Of a stretch of DNA of 64,000 nt, positions 18,749 to 26,849 are shown piece by piece. The DNA is from Acidimicrobiia bacterium (GTDB lineage: Bacteria; Acidobacteriota; Vicinamibacteria; Vicinamibacterales; SCN-69-37): NCBI GenBank assembly GCA_016871335.1, contig VFZF01000008.1, positions 1 through 64,000 of the forward strand, written 5' to 3'. The translations under genes were made by a program, and so were the position numbers. The notes under the pieces are model-generated. The model searched no databases, was not told the origin of the DNA, and was given only the letters and a program-made list of their open reading frames with translations. Position 1 is the stretch's first letter, and each line of letters begins with the position of its first letter.

Positions 18749-18903
18749 GGATTGAGGATTGGCAATTGCTCAATTGCGGATTGAGGGATTGCCACCCCAA
18801 TCCCCCAATCGCCCAATCGCCCAATCGCCCAATAAATCCTCAATCCTCAATCCAACAATTACCAATCCTCCATCCTCCATCCTTCATCCTCAATCCTCAA
18901 TTG
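18735..18903. repeat. low-complexity repeat cluster flanked by inverted arms
   Basis: Left arm 18735-18762 is three AATTGAGG/ATTGAGG-like units; right arm 18862-18903 is the inverted version (CCTCAATCCTCAATTG at the end). Between them are CCCAATCG units (18802-18835) and CCTCAAT units. The arms could pair into a long imperfect hairpin between hspR and the next gene, possibly ending the heat-shock operon. There is no poly-T run. No gene is seen inside. Confidence 0.85.
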
Positions 18904-18922
18904 GCGTCAGCCGCGGTTTTGA

Positions 18923-18928
18923 TATGCT
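18923..18928 (+). promoter_or_regulatory. candidate -10 box, leaderless arrangement
   Basis: TATGCT with a TGA just before it ends six bases before the GTG start at 18935. No ribosome-binding site is present. Confidence 0.35.
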
Positions 18929-18934
18929 GACGCC

Positions 18935-19804
18935 GTGTGCCCGCATTGCAACGGAACTGGATGGAAGCCCGCGACCGGCGAAGGCGTGCGGCGTGTTGAG
19001 CGCTGTGAATGCTGGCGGGCACAGGCGTCGGATCGGGTGCTGCGCGATGCGCGGATTCCTCCGCGGTACGCCAAGTGTGATCTCAAGAACTTCCTGATTT
19101 ATCCGAACGAAAAACTGCAGTCGGCAGTGACGTATGCGCGCCGGTTTGCGGACCAGTTTCCGGCGGTCACCAAGGGGCTGTGTCTGATTGGGCCTCCCGG
19201 CATCGGCAAGACACACATTGCGGTGGCCGTGTTGCGGCAGGTGGTGCTCGAAAAGGGCGCCCGCGCGTTGTTCTATGACGTGCGTGAACTGCTGAAGGTG
19301 ATTCGATCGACCTACAACCCGGTGGTGCGGACGGCCGAGATGGACATCATCCGCCCCGTTATGGACGCGGAGTTGCTGGTGCTCGACGATCTGGGTTCCG
19401 AGAAGCCGTCGGAATGGGTCGAAGAGATGATGAACCTCATCGTCAACACCCGTTACAACGAACGCCGGCCGACGATTTTTACGACTAACTACGAAGACAC
19501 GCCGGACGAAGCGGATCTGGATTCGCTCAAGGCGCGCGTCGGCTACCGGATGCATTCTCGCCTCCATGAGATGTGCGAATTCCTGGAGTACGACGGTGGC
19601 GACTACCGGATGTTGCCGCCCAACGGCGGTCCCAACGACCTGACGATCCTGTGGCAGACCAACAAGGGCCGCCGCGTGCTTCCCGCGCGCGCCCGTGGTC
19701 CCGCCCGCGCACAGCTCAAGGAACACGACCCGCTCCGGTCGCTGAAGAACCCGCGCGAAGCCCGGGAACTCCAGTGGCCCGGCGGCAAGGCCGGGCGGGG
19801 CTGA
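18935..19804 (+). CDS. DnaC/IstB-like AAA+ ATPase with N-terminal zinc finger
   Basis: 289 residues. A zinc-finger-like start (Cys2, Cys5, Cys24, Cys26) precedes an AAA+ domain: Walker A GPPGIGKTH (86-94), Walker B LLVLDDLG (147-154), sensor FTTNYE. This is the pattern of DnaC/DnaI helicase loaders, so loading of replicative helicase is likely, though IstB-like transposition helpers share the fold. No transposase lies nearby, which favours the replication role. The C-terminal 60 residues are basic and low in complexity. The start is GTG, 18 bp upstream spacing to hemW after the stop. Confidence 0.8.
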   Translation: MCPHCNGTGWKPATGEGVRRVERCECWRAQASDRVLRDARIPPRYAKCDLKNFLIYPNEKLQSAVTYARRFADQFPAVTKGLCLIGPPGIGKTHIAVAVLRQVVLEKGARALFYDVRELLKVIRSTYNPVVRTAEMDIIRPVMDAELLVLDDLGSEKPSEWVEEMMNLIVNTRYNERRPTIFTTNYEDTPDEADLDSLKARVGYRMHSRLHEMCEFLEYDGGDYRMLPPNGGPNDLTILWQTNKGRRVLPARARGPARAQLKEHDPLRSLKNPREARELQWPGGKAGRG

Positions 19805-19822
19805 ACCCAGCACCATGAGCCG

Positions 19823-20944
19823 ATGAACCTCGGTTTGTACCTGCACGTTCCCTTCTGCCAGGCCATCTGCTCCTACTGCAACTTCAATCGCGGCCTGCTC
19901 GACGAGGCGCTGAAGACCCGGTACGTCGCTGCGCTGGAGCAGGAGATCAGGCGCGCGCCTGGTGGGACGGCTGACACGATCTTTTTTGGGGGCGGTACAC
20001 CGTCATTGCTGGACCCTGCGGAGATTGCGCGGCTCATCGACGCCTGCCGCGAAACATTCGATCTGGCGGCCGATGCCGAGATTACGCTCGAGACCAATCC
20101 TGAGACCGCGACGCCTGAACGCCTGGCCGCTTTTCGCGACGCGGGCATCAATCGCCTGAGTTTTGGCGTGCAGTCATTTGACGACAATGAGTTGAAGCGG
20201 CTCGGGCGCATCCATTCCTGTGCGCGCGCCGTAGAAACAATAGAAGCCGCGAAGAGAACCGGGTTCAATTCGGTGTCGTTTGACCTGATGTTGTGGTTGC
20301 CCGCGCAGTCGCAGGCGTCGTGGTTGCGCACGATTGACAGGGCCGTTTCGCTCGAGCCGGATCATCTGTCGCTGTATCTGCTGGAGCTCTATCCCAACGC
20401 GCCCCTCAAGGAAGACATGGCGCGGGCCGACTGGTCGATGGCGCCTGATGACGATGCGGCGGACATGTATCTGGAGGGGCTGAGGCGCCTGGAGGCGGCG
20501 GGCCTGGAGCAGTACGAGATCTCCAACGTGGCTCGGCCGGGACATCGGTCGCGGCACAATCTCAAGTACTGGCAGGCGGGTGACTGGTTGGGGTTTGGGT
20601 GCGGGGCCCATTCAACGGTCGGTGGCCGGCGCTGGAAGAACCTCTCGGCGACGGCCGACTACGTGGAACGGATCACGGCCGGGCAGTCCGTGGCCGGGGA
20701 TGTGGAGTCCTTGTCTGCGCAGGCCCGGATCGAAGAAGCCCTTTTTACCGGGCTTCGCCTGAGCGAGGGCGTCGATTGTGCCCGGTTTCTGGCCCGTTTT
20801 GGCGTCGACCCCTGGGAGCGGTATGGGGAGGACCTGGCCCCATTCCTGCAGACGTCACATGTGTGGCGCCGGGCCGGGCGGTTCGGGCTGACTCGTGAGG
20901 GGATGTTGATCGCCAACGAAGTTTTTCAGGTGTTCGTACGGTAG
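19823..20944 (+). CDS. hemW: radical SAM heme chaperone HemW (coproporphyrinogen oxidase-like)
   Basis: 373 residues. The cluster motif C12-X3-C16-X2-C19 (FCQAICSYCNF) starts the radical SAM barrel; FFGGGTPSLL, ETNPET, RLSFGVQSFDD and a C-terminal HemW-type domain follow. HemW proteins bind and deliver haem; true HemN would carry a different N-terminus and extra cysteine. The region RHNLKYWQAGDWLGFGCGAHS is typical of HemW. It follows the DnaC-like gene by 18 bp. Confidence 0.88.
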   Translation: MNLGLYLHVPFCQAICSYCNFNRGLLDEALKTRYVAALEQEIRRAPGGTADTIFFGGGTPSLLDPAEIARLIDACRETFDLAADAEITLETNPETATPERLAAFRDAGINRLSFGVQSFDDNELKRLGRIHSCARAVETIEAAKRTGFNSVSFDLMLWLPAQSQASWLRTIDRAVSLEPDHLSLYLLELYPNAPLKEDMARADWSMAPDDDAADMYLEGLRRLEAAGLEQYEISNVARPGHRSRHNLKYWQAGDWLGFGCGAHSTVGGRRWKNLSATADYVERITAGQSVAGDVESLSAQARIEEALFTGLRLSEGVDCARFLARFGVDPWERYGEDLAPFLQTSHVWRRAGRFGLTREGMLIANEVFQVFVR

Positions 20945-20995
20945 AGTAGGCTTTCCTTTTTTGGACCAACGCCCCCAGTGGCGAGGAGGATGTGC

Positions 20996-21493
20996 ATGCG
21001 GTTGTTCGGTTTTCTGCCGGTTGTGAGCCGGCGCGTGGTGGTCGCGCTGGGCGTGGCCGGAATGTTGTTCACGGGCGCGGCGACCGCCCAGGCGCAGGAG
21101 CCGGCAGCGGCTGACCCGTTCAAGTTTGATGGGGCAAACCCCGTGATGTTGATGCTGCAGGTCAAGTCGGGCCAGGAAGCGGTATTCGAAGAGGCGTTCA
21201 GCGCGATTCGGACCGGTCTGAGCGCGGCGGAGAAGCCTGCACTGCAGGCGCAGGGCAAATCCATGAATCTGATGCGCCTGACTGCAGACCTGCCCCCGGG
21301 GCAGGCTCGCCCGTACGTGGTGCTGCTCGATCCCCCGGTGGCGGGCCAGAGCTATGACTTCACTCAGATGCTCTATTACTCAGGCGCCTGGAAGGCTGAT
21401 GATGTCGAGGGCCGCAAGGTCGTTGACGCAATCTTCGAGAAGCTCAAGGCCTCGGTCGAGCAGCAGGCCATCTGGCCGCTCGCCAAGAAGTAG
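20996..21493 (+). CDS. secreted protein of unknown family, paralogue A
   Basis: 165 residues with a signal peptide (MRLFGFLPVVSRRVVVALGV, cleaved near AQAQ). The mature part (about 35-165) is a single small alpha/beta domain: VMLMLQVKSGQEAVFEEAFSAI, PPGQARPYVVLLDPPVAGQSYD, then a C-terminal helix pair. The second ATG was chosen because GGAGG ends six bases before it. A terminator follows, then a smaller relative with the same order of motifs. I do not recognise the family. Confidence 0.7.
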   Translation: MRLFGFLPVVSRRVVVALGVAGMLFTGAATAQAQEPAAADPFKFDGANPVMLMLQVKSGQEAVFEEAFSAIRTGLSAAEKPALQAQGKSMNLMRLTADLPPGQARPYVVLLDPPVAGQSYDFTQMLYYSGAWKADDVEGRKVVDAIFEKLKASVEQQAIWPLAKK

Positions 21494-21515
21494 CCGCGCG
21501 CTCGCCTGATTCTGT

Positions 21516-21553
21516 GGACGTCATCGCTTCGGCGGTGACGTCCTTTTCTTTTT
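21516..21553 (+). terminator. rho-independent terminator
   Basis: GGACGTCA (21516-21523) pairs with TGACGTCC (21536-21543), extended inward by CGC/GCG around a TTCG loop, and is followed by TTTTCTTTTT. It separates the two secreted paralogues. Confidence 0.88.
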
Positions 21554-21572
21554 CCGGCAGAATGGTTGCCTG

Positions 21573-22028
21573 ATGTCCCGTGCACTCCTGGCTGCCTGTG
21601 TGGTCGCTGCCGCGGCACTCCTGCCGGCGATGGCTCATGCACAGGACGCGCCACCAACACCCCCAGCCACCGGTCCGGCGGCGACCTACGAGTTCGCGTC
21701 CGGTGCCGGACTCCTGATCTTTCATGTCGCTCCGGCCAAAGCGGCGGACTTTGACGCCGTGTTGGCCCGCCTCAAGGTCGCGCTCTCGACCGCCGACAGC
21801 CTCTCCCGCAGGCAGCAGGCCGCCAACTGGCTGATCTACAAGTCCGCAGAGCCACCGGGCGAGTCGGTGGTGTACCTGTTCCTGTTCGATCCCGCCGTCC
21901 CGAAGGCCAGCTACGATCCCTTGCTGGTGCTCGCTGAATCGTTACCCGCCGAGGCGCAGCCGCTCTACGAACGGATGAAAGCGGCCGTGCTCCGCATCGA
22001 ACGCATGGGACTGACGAAGGTGAGATAG
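21573..22028 (+). CDS. secreted protein of unknown family, paralogue B
   Basis: 151 residues with a signal peptide (MSRALLAACVVAAAALLPAM, cleaved near AHAQ). The mature domain repeats the layout of the preceding secreted protein: GLLIFHVAPAKAADFDAVLARL, an ALSTAD segment, PPGESVVYLFLFDPAVPKASYD, then a long C-terminal helix. The two are likely tandem duplicates that have diverged. The intervening terminator means this copy probably has its own promoter, which I cannot identify. Function unknown. Confidence 0.7.
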   Translation: MSRALLAACVVAAAALLPAMAHAQDAPPTPPATGPAATYEFASGAGLLIFHVAPAKAADFDAVLARLKVALSTADSLSRRQQAANWLIYKSAEPPGESVVYLFLFDPAVPKASYDPLLVLAESLPAEAQPLYERMKAAVLRIERMGLTKVR

Positions 22029-22036
22029 ACAACCTG

Positions 22037-22099
22037 CGTAGGGCCCGCTGCACTGGAGCGGGCCAACACGGCGCGCTCAAGTGCAGCGCGCCCTACGTA
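22037..22099. repeat. REP-like palindromic pair, copies 2 and 3 in inverted orientation
   Basis: Copy at 22071-22099 matches the element at 15200-15228 in all but one base. Copy at 22037-22065 is the inverted form: its stem is GGCCCGCT/AGCGGGCC instead of GGCGCGCT/AGCGCGCC, so one base pair has been flipped with its partner. The two can also pair with each other. The pair fills the gap between two convergent genes. Confidence 0.75.
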
Positions 22100-22109
22100 C
22101 GGATGCCGC

Positions 22110-22595
22110 TCAGAACGCGGCGTTGACCCCGGCGTAGACGCGGTGGACGGTCTTGGCGGCGGGGTTGCCGCGCAGGGTGAAGAGCCGGTAATCGAGGCGC
22201 AACCGAAGGGGCCCAAGCAGGTTCGTCTTCAGGCCCCCACCCACGTTGATCCCGGTGCTCGTCTCTGAGTTTCCGCCACTGTTTTCCCGATAGCCACCAA
22301 CGCCAGCCGTCGCGTACAACTGCATCCCCCCGGTCGGGGTCTGGACGATGGCGTTGATCATCCCTGTGCGCAACCGGGGCGCGAGGGCGCCCACGTCGGT
22401 CTTGGCCGAGATGTCCGAGTATTCCACTTCAAATCCGACGACGATGAGGCTGACGCCGAAGGAGAGGCCTTTGGCTGTGCGTGTTTCCGGGCCCTGGCCG
22501 ACCCCGAAGAAGGCCGTAATGTCAGCCTCGGCGGCCGTCGGCGTCACAAATAGCCCAGCGAGCGCCACCAGCGCTATAGGGAAAAATCTCCTCAT
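22110..22595 (-). CDS. small outer-membrane beta-barrel protein
   Basis: 161 residues. Signal peptide (MRRFFPIALVALAGLFVTPT, cleaved near AEAD), then alternating polar/hydrophobic strands rich in Gly and aromatic residues (ITAFFGVG, GMQLYATAGVGGY, LRLRLDYRLFTL) ending in Phe, as expected for an OmpW/OmpA-like eight-stranded barrel. Function unknown. The start codon lies inside three tandem 8-bp units that each contain AGGAG plus ATG. Confidence 0.72.
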   Translation of the reverse strand: MRRFFPIALVALAGLFVTPTAAEADITAFFGVGQGPETRTAKGLSFGVSLIVVGFEVEYSDISAKTDVGALAPRLRTGMINAIVQTPTGGMQLYATAGVGGYRENSGGNSETSTGINVGGGLKTNLLGPLRLRLDYRLFTLRGNPAAKTVHRVYAGVNAAF

Positions 22596-22615
22596 CTCCT
22601 CATCTCCTCATCTCC
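22586..22615 (-). repeat. 8-bp tandem repeat carrying ribosome site and start codon
   Basis: On the minus strand the unit AGGAGATG is repeated three times, with ATGs at 22611, 22603 and 22595. Only the last opens the barrel gene; each of the other two opens ATG AGG AGA TGA, a three-codon frame. Confidence 0.75.
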
Positions 22616-22621
22616 CCGTCG

Positions 22622-23032
22622 TTACTCCTGCAGCCAGTTCTCCACCAGCAATCCGGACACCCGGCTCATCTGACCAACGTTGCCGCTGACGAGCGTCGCC
22701 GACGCGGCCAAAGCGTGTGCGGCAATGGCTGCGTCGAAGTCTTCGATTCGCTGACCACGACGTTCGAGCATGGCCTTGATGCGGCCAAACGCAGTGCTCA
22801 CCTCGTCGGTCCACTCCGCGCGGCCGATCTGCCCGCGCACAAGGTCAAATCGCGCCTGCAAGGCTCGCTTCCGCTTGGACACTGGCAGACGCTCAAGACC
22901 GTAGGCAATCTCGGTGAGCACCGGCTGGGGGATGACGACGTCTGAGGGCGCGACGGTCCCAAGCCGGCTGACCGCGGCGAGATCGCCTCGCATCAACGCG
23001 GACACAACGTTGGTGTCAAGAACGTACTTCAC
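22622..23032 (-). CDS. vapC: PIN-domain toxin VapC
   Basis: 136 residues, PIN-domain ribonuclease of type II toxin-antitoxin systems. Acidic active-site residues are visible: Asp near position 6 in YVLDTNVVSALMRG, Glu in PVLTEIAYGLERL, and Asp in QRIEDFDAAIAAHAL. These would hold Mg for RNA cleavage. Start is GTG overlapping the antitoxin stop by 4 bp (GTGA), the usual antitoxin-first order. Confidence 0.87.
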   Translation of the reverse strand: MKYVLDTNVVSALMRGDLAAVSRLGTVAPSDVVIPQPVLTEIAYGLERLPVSKRKRALQARFDLVRGQIGRAEWTDEVSTAFGRIKAMLERRGQRIEDFDAAIAAHALAASATLVSGNVGQMSRVSGLLVENWLQE

Positions 23033-23277
23033 AATGTCGGTGGCAATTTGGACAGGCGTCGTCGCGCGATCGCCTTGGTCATGTCGTTGACCGCCTCAGC
23101 GGTGTCTGCGTCGACGTCGCGGAGCGCCTGCAGGAACGATTCCGGCCACTGCTGGTTGGCGGTCAGTTCCCTCTCGAGCGCCTGCACGATCAGCCGGTTG
23201 CGGCTGATGCCAAGTGACTTGGCGCGCTTCGACGCCGAGGCCATCAATCGAGGCGGAATGTGCACCGTAGTCGGCAT
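23029..23277 (-). CDS. vapB: ribbon-helix-helix antitoxin VapB
   Basis: 82 residues. The N-terminal half (TTVHIPPRLMASASKRAKSL, then GISRNRLIVQALER) is a ribbon-helix-helix DNA-binding domain; the C-terminal tail (about 45-82) should wrap the toxin. It is first in the pair and likely represses its own promoter with VapC. A direct repeat spans its start codon and upstream region. Confidence 0.82.
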   Translation of the reverse strand: MPTTVHIPPRLMASASKRAKSLGISRNRLIVQALERELTANQQWPESFLQALRDVDADTAEAVNDMTKAIARRRLSKLPPTL

Positions 23278-23296
23278 GAATATAAGTATGAATATA
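23276..23296. promoter_or_regulatory. candidate VapB operator, AT-rich direct repeat
   Basis: ATGAATATA at 23276-23284 and again at 23288-23296, 12 bp centre to centre, in an otherwise GC-rich setting. On the minus strand it offers TATATT hexamers as -10 candidates. Repeats of this kind are typical of autoregulated ribbon-helix-helix operators. Confidence 0.5.
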
Positions 23297-23341
23297 CCGG
23301 GGGCCTGACGTCAATCGGCCGGCCGTGATATTTTTCCCGGG

Positions 23342-24487
23342 ATGGACCTGCGCCCCACCAGTCAGCAGACACTGCTCCGACGGACCGTCCGCGAGTTTGC
23401 GGAAGCCGAGATCGGCCCGTACGTCATGGAATGGGACGAGGCCGAGGCGTTCCCTCACAGCCTCGTCACAAAAATGGCGGAGCTTGGACTGATGGGCATC
23501 CAGTACCCCGAGGAGTACGGCGGCTCGGGCATGTCGGCGATCGAGTACTGCATCTGCATCGAAGAGTTGGCGCGGGTGTGTCCCTCGGTGTCGTTGTCGG
23601 TGGCCGCGCACAACGGGCTGGGCACCGCGCACATCTACATGTTTGGCTCGGAAGCGCAGAAACAGCAGTACGTGGTGCCGCTGATCAATGGCGAGTACCT
23701 CGGCGCGTGGGGACTGACCGAGCCCGGCGCGGGCAGCGATGCGGCCGCCATGCGCACCACCGCCCGCCGTGATGGCAGCGACTGGGTCATCAATGGCGCC
23801 AAACAATTCATCACCCACGGCTCCGTCGGGGGCTCCATCGTTGTCATGGCCGTCACCGATCGCGCGAAGGCGCATCGGGGTGTTACCGCGTTTGTGGTCC
23901 CGAAGGGCACCAAGGGGATGCGCGCCGGGAAGAAGGAACACAAGCTCGGGATGCGCGCGAGTGATACGAGCGAAGTGATCTTCGAAGAGTGCCGCGTGCC
24001 GGCTGATGCCATGGTGGGTGAGGAAGGCCAGGGTTTCATCAACACGCTGCAGGTGCTGGATGCGGGCCGCATCGGCATTGCCGCGCTGGCCGTGGGGCTG
24101 GCGCAGGGCGCGTATGAAGCGGCGCTGCGCTATGCCAAGGAACGACGACAGTTCGGGCAGCCCATCGCGAGCTTTCAGGCGATTCAGTGGAAGCTGGCGG
24201 ACATGGCTACGCGAATCGAAGCGGCGCGTCTGCTGACGTATCGCGCGGCGTGGATGAAGGATCAGGGCGTCGTGCGCACGGGCCGCGAGTCATCAATGGC
24301 CAAGTTGTATTCGAGCGAAATCGCGGTGCGCGCCGCTGAGGAGTCCGTGCAGATTCACGGCGGCTACGGATTCACGAAGGACTATCCGGCCGAGAAGTTC
24401 TTCCGCGACGTCAAGCTGTGCACGATCGGCGAAGGCACCAGCGAGATTCAGCGCCTCGTCATCGCGCGGCAGCTGTTGGGGCGATAG
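23342..24487 (+). CDS. acyl-CoA dehydrogenase
   Basis: 381 residues, FAD enzyme making a 2,3-double bond in acyl-CoA and passing electrons to ETF. Seen: N-terminal helical domain, [19 protein letters not shown] for FAD/substrate, and the C-terminal helical domain with [21 protein letters not shown]. The catalytic glutamate is in [11 protein letters not shown], the position used by short- and branched-chain members. The next gene is a MeaB-methylmalonyl-CoA epimerase fusion 4 bp downstream, pointing to branched-chain amino acid or propionyl-CoA metabolism. etfBA are also in this window. Exact chain specificity is unknown. Confidence 0.92.
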   Translation: MDLRPTSQQTLLRRTVREFAEAEIGPYVMEWDEAEAFPHSLVTKMAELGLMGIQYPEEYGGSGMSAIEYCICIEELARVCPSVSLSVAAHNGLGTAHIYMFGSEAQKQQYVVPLINGEYLGAWGLTEPGAGSDAAAMRTTARRDGSDWVINGAKQFITHGSVGGSIVVMAVTDRAKAHRGVTAFVVPKGTKGMRAGKKEHKLGMRASDTSEVIFEECRVPADAMVGEEGQGFINTLQVLDAGRIGIAALAVGLAQGAYEAALRYAKERRQFGQPIASFQAIQWKLADMATRIEAARLLTYRAAWMKDQGVVRTGRESSMAKLYSSEIAVRAAEESVQIHGGYGFTKDYPAEKFFRDVKLCTIGEGTSEIQRLVIARQLLGR

Positions 24488-24491
24488 ACGA

Positions 24492-25913
24492 GTGACGACC
24501 GCGTCCGCTCCTCTCTCCGAACGACTCCTGGCCGGCGACCCGCGCGCCATTGCCCGCGCGATCTCACTGATCGAGAACGAAGCCCCAGAGGGCGCGGCTC
24601 TCATCGGCAGGATCTTCGCGAAGACCGGCAACGCCTATCTGATCGGGATCACCGGCCCCCCGGGCGCCGGCAAGAGCACACTCGTCGACAAGATCACGGC
24701 CGAGCTCCGCACGCGCGGCAGGAAGGTGGGCATCCTCGCCGTGGATCCGACCAGCCCCTTCAGTGGTGGCGCGATCCTTGGCGATCGCGTGCGCATGCAA
24801 GCGCACGCGGAAGATGAAGGCGTGTTTATCCGCAGCATGGCGACACGAGGCCATCTCGGCGGACTCGCACGCACCACGGCTGAGGCGGCGATCGTACTGG
24901 ACGCGGCCGGCTACGACGTGGTCATCATCGAAACGGTGGGCGTGGGCCAGGACGAAGTGGACATCGTGCGCACGGCGGATGTGTCGGTGGTCACACTCGT
25001 GCCGGGCACCGGCGACGAAGTGCAGGCGCTCAAAGCCGGCATTATGGAAATCGCCGATGTCTTTGTGGTCAACAAAGCCGACCGGGAAGGCGCCGATCGC
25101 ACGGCGGCCTCCATCGAGATGATGCTCTCGCTTGACGATGCGATGAGTGAGGGGTGGCGACCACCCGTGCTCCGCACGGAAGCGACGGCGAATCGCGGCA
25201 TTGGCGAACTCATCGACACCATCGACCGGTTCCGCGAGCAGTCGTCCGACACGCTTGGCGCCCGTCGTCGTGCACGCGCCGAGTGGCGCCTGCGCGAGAT
25301 TCTGGGCCGCCGCTTCATGCAGCATCTGGAGGCGAACGTCCTGCAGCCCGGTGAATTTGGCCTGTGGCTCGACCGTATCGCCGCACGCGAGGTGGATCCC
25401 TACGGCGCCGCGGCGACCGTGATGGGGCAGGCCTTGGGAAATGAGCTCGGAGGCGATTTCAGCCGGAGCGCCCCGAAATCGCCTCCGAGCGCATTGGTCG
25501 CCGCCATCGACCACGTCGGCATCGCCGTCGAGGACGCGGACGCATCGCTGAAATTTTTTGCCGGTGTGCTCGGTCTGACGTCGGACGCGCCGCAGGACGT
25601 GAAGGGACAGAACACCCGCGTGCGATTTGTGAACACGGGTGATGCGAAACTTGAGTTGGTGGAATCGATTGCGCCCGGTTCGCCGATCGCCAACTACCTG
25701 GAGAAGCGTGGTCCGGGCCTGCACCACGTGGCGTTGCGTGTGTGCGATATTCACGCGGCGATCGCCCATGTCTTGGGCGCCGGCGTTCGGATGATCGACA
25801 AGGAGCCGCGTCGCGGTGCGCACGGATCGTTGATCGCGTTTGTGCACCCGGCCGAGACCCACGGCGTGTTGGTGGAACTCAAGCAGCCCGCGGCCTCCGG
25901 GGAGTCGCACTAG
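24492..25913 (+). CDS. fusion of MeaB GTPase and methylmalonyl-CoA epimerase
   Basis: 473 residues in two parts. Residues 1 to about 315 are a MeaB/ArgK G-protein chaperone of methylmalonyl-CoA mutase: Walker A GPPGAGKS (55-62), VDPTSPFSGGAILGDRVRM, switch ETVGVGQDEVDI, NKADREGAD. Residues about 338-465 are a vicinal-oxygen-chelate epimerase: IDHVGIAVEDADASLKFFAG, GPGLHHVALRV, GVLVELKQP with the metal His/Glu ligands. These are normally separate proteins of the same pathway. The linker (about 318-333) is encoded by a perfect inverted repeat. Start is GTG. Confidence 0.9.
   Translation: MTTASAPLSERLLAGDPRAIARAISLIENEAPEGAALIGRIFAKTGNAYLIGITGPPGAGKSTLVDKITAELRTRGRKVGILAVDPTSPFSGGAILGDRVRMQAHAEDEGVFIRSMATRGHLGGLARTTAEAAIVLDAAGYDVVIIETVGVGQDEVDIVRTADVSVVTLVPGTGDEVQALKAGIMEIADVFVVNKADREGADRTAASIEMMLSLDDAMSEGWRPPVLRTEATANRGIGELIDTIDRFREQSSDTLGARRRARAEWRLREILGRRFMQHLEANVLQPGEFGLWLDRIAAREVDPYGAAATVMGQALGNELGGDFSRSAPKSPPSALVAAIDHVGIAVEDADASLKFFAGVLGLTSDAPQDVKGQNTRVRFVNTGDAKLELVESIAPGSPIANYLEKRGPGLHHVALRVCDIHAAIAHVLGAGVRMIDKEPRRGAHGSLIAFVHPAETHGVLVELKQPAASGESH
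25445..25490. repeat. perfect 16-bp inverted repeat inside the fusion linker
   Basis: GCTCGGAGGCGATTTC (25445-25460) and its exact complement GAAATCGCCTCCGAGC (25475-25490) flank a 14-base loop. It is translated in frame and encodes the linker between the GTPase and epimerase domains. Confidence 0.9.
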
Positions 25914-26752
25914 TGCTGCGGCTCGGGGCGTTCGAACTGCATTCGTTGTCGGACGGGACGTTTGGTCTCGACGGCGGCGCGATGTTCGGCGTCGTGCCGA
26001 AGACGTTGTGGTCGAAGCGTACGACGCCGGATGACAGGAACCGGATTCCTCTGGCCATGCGACCGCTGCTGGTGAAGACCGATGGCCGCACGATCCTGAT
26101 CGACTGCGGCGTCGGCGACAAGATGCCGCCGAAGCTGGCCGACATCTACGCGCTCGACCGCACCCGGCATCTCGATCATTCGCTGGCGGACATCGGCCTG
26201 ACTGCGGACGATATCGATGTCGTGGTGGCGACACACCTGCACTTTGATCACTTCGGCGGAGCCACGGCGCGGGACGGGGATCGCGTGGTGCCGCGGTTCA
26301 GGAACGCCCGGTATCTGATTCGACGCGGCGAGTGGGAAGACGCGACACATCCGCACGATCGAAATCGTGCGAGTTATCTCCCCGAGAACTTTCTCCCGCT
26401 TGCTGACGCCGGCGTTGTCGATTTCTACGAGAACGACGGGGAGGTGCTGGCCGGCATCAGCGCCTGGCGCACCGGAGGTCATGCGCGCAACCACCAGTGG
26501 ATCAAGGTCGAGTCGGAGGGCCGTGTGGCCGCGTTCGTCGCGGACCTCATTCCCACCACGGCTCACCTCGACGAGCCCTGGATCATGGGCTACGACCTCT
26601 TTCCGATGGAGACGCTGATGTACAAGCAGCGCTTCATTCCCGAAGCCATCGCCGGCGAATACATCGTCTTCTTCGAGCACGATCCGAAGATCGCCGCAGG
26701 TGTCATCCGCGAACGCGACGGCAAACGGATGATTGATCCCGTCGCAACCTAG
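25913..26752 (+). CDS. metallo-beta-lactamase-fold hydrolase
   Basis: 279 residues. Metal-binding HXHXDH is intact in ATHLHFDHFGGA near residue 107; further ligands are in GGHARNHQ and the C-terminal FFEHDP. The fold covers lactonases, glyoxalase II and phosphodiesterases; the quorum-quenching lactonase-like subgroup resembles it most in layout, but the substrate cannot be assigned. GTG at 25913 overlaps the upstream TAG by one base (TAGTG), so it is translationally coupled to the MeaB-epimerase gene. Confidence 0.8.
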   Translation: MLRLGAFELHSLSDGTFGLDGGAMFGVVPKTLWSKRTTPDDRNRIPLAMRPLLVKTDGRTILIDCGVGDKMPPKLADIYALDRTRHLDHSLADIGLTADDIDVVVATHLHFDHFGGATARDGDRVVPRFRNARYLIRRGEWEDATHPHDRNRASYLPENFLPLADAGVVDFYENDGEVLAGISAWRTGGHARNHQWIKVESEGRVAAFVADLIPTTAHLDEPWIMGYDLFPMETLMYKQRFIPEAIAGEYIVFFEHDPKIAAGVIRERDGKRMIDPVAT

Positions 26753-26824
26753 CACTCGGCACCCAGCACTCGGCACCCAGCGCCCAGCACATGCACCCAG
26801 CACCGAGCACCCAGCACTCAGCAC
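26752..26824. repeat. GCACCCAGCAC-type repeat cluster
   Basis: About ten near-copies of a 7-8 bp unit (CACCCAG, CACTCGG, CACCGAG) fill the gap between the hydrolase and the sugar kinase. The same units recur at 40736-40795. Confidence 0.8.
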
Positions 26825-26849
26825 AGTTCCCGATTGGACAGTACCTCAC

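Noticed and set aside
18802-18903. CCCAATCG/CCTCAAT units as a CRISPR array
   Set aside because: Units are 7-8 bp with no regular spacers and no cas genes nearby.
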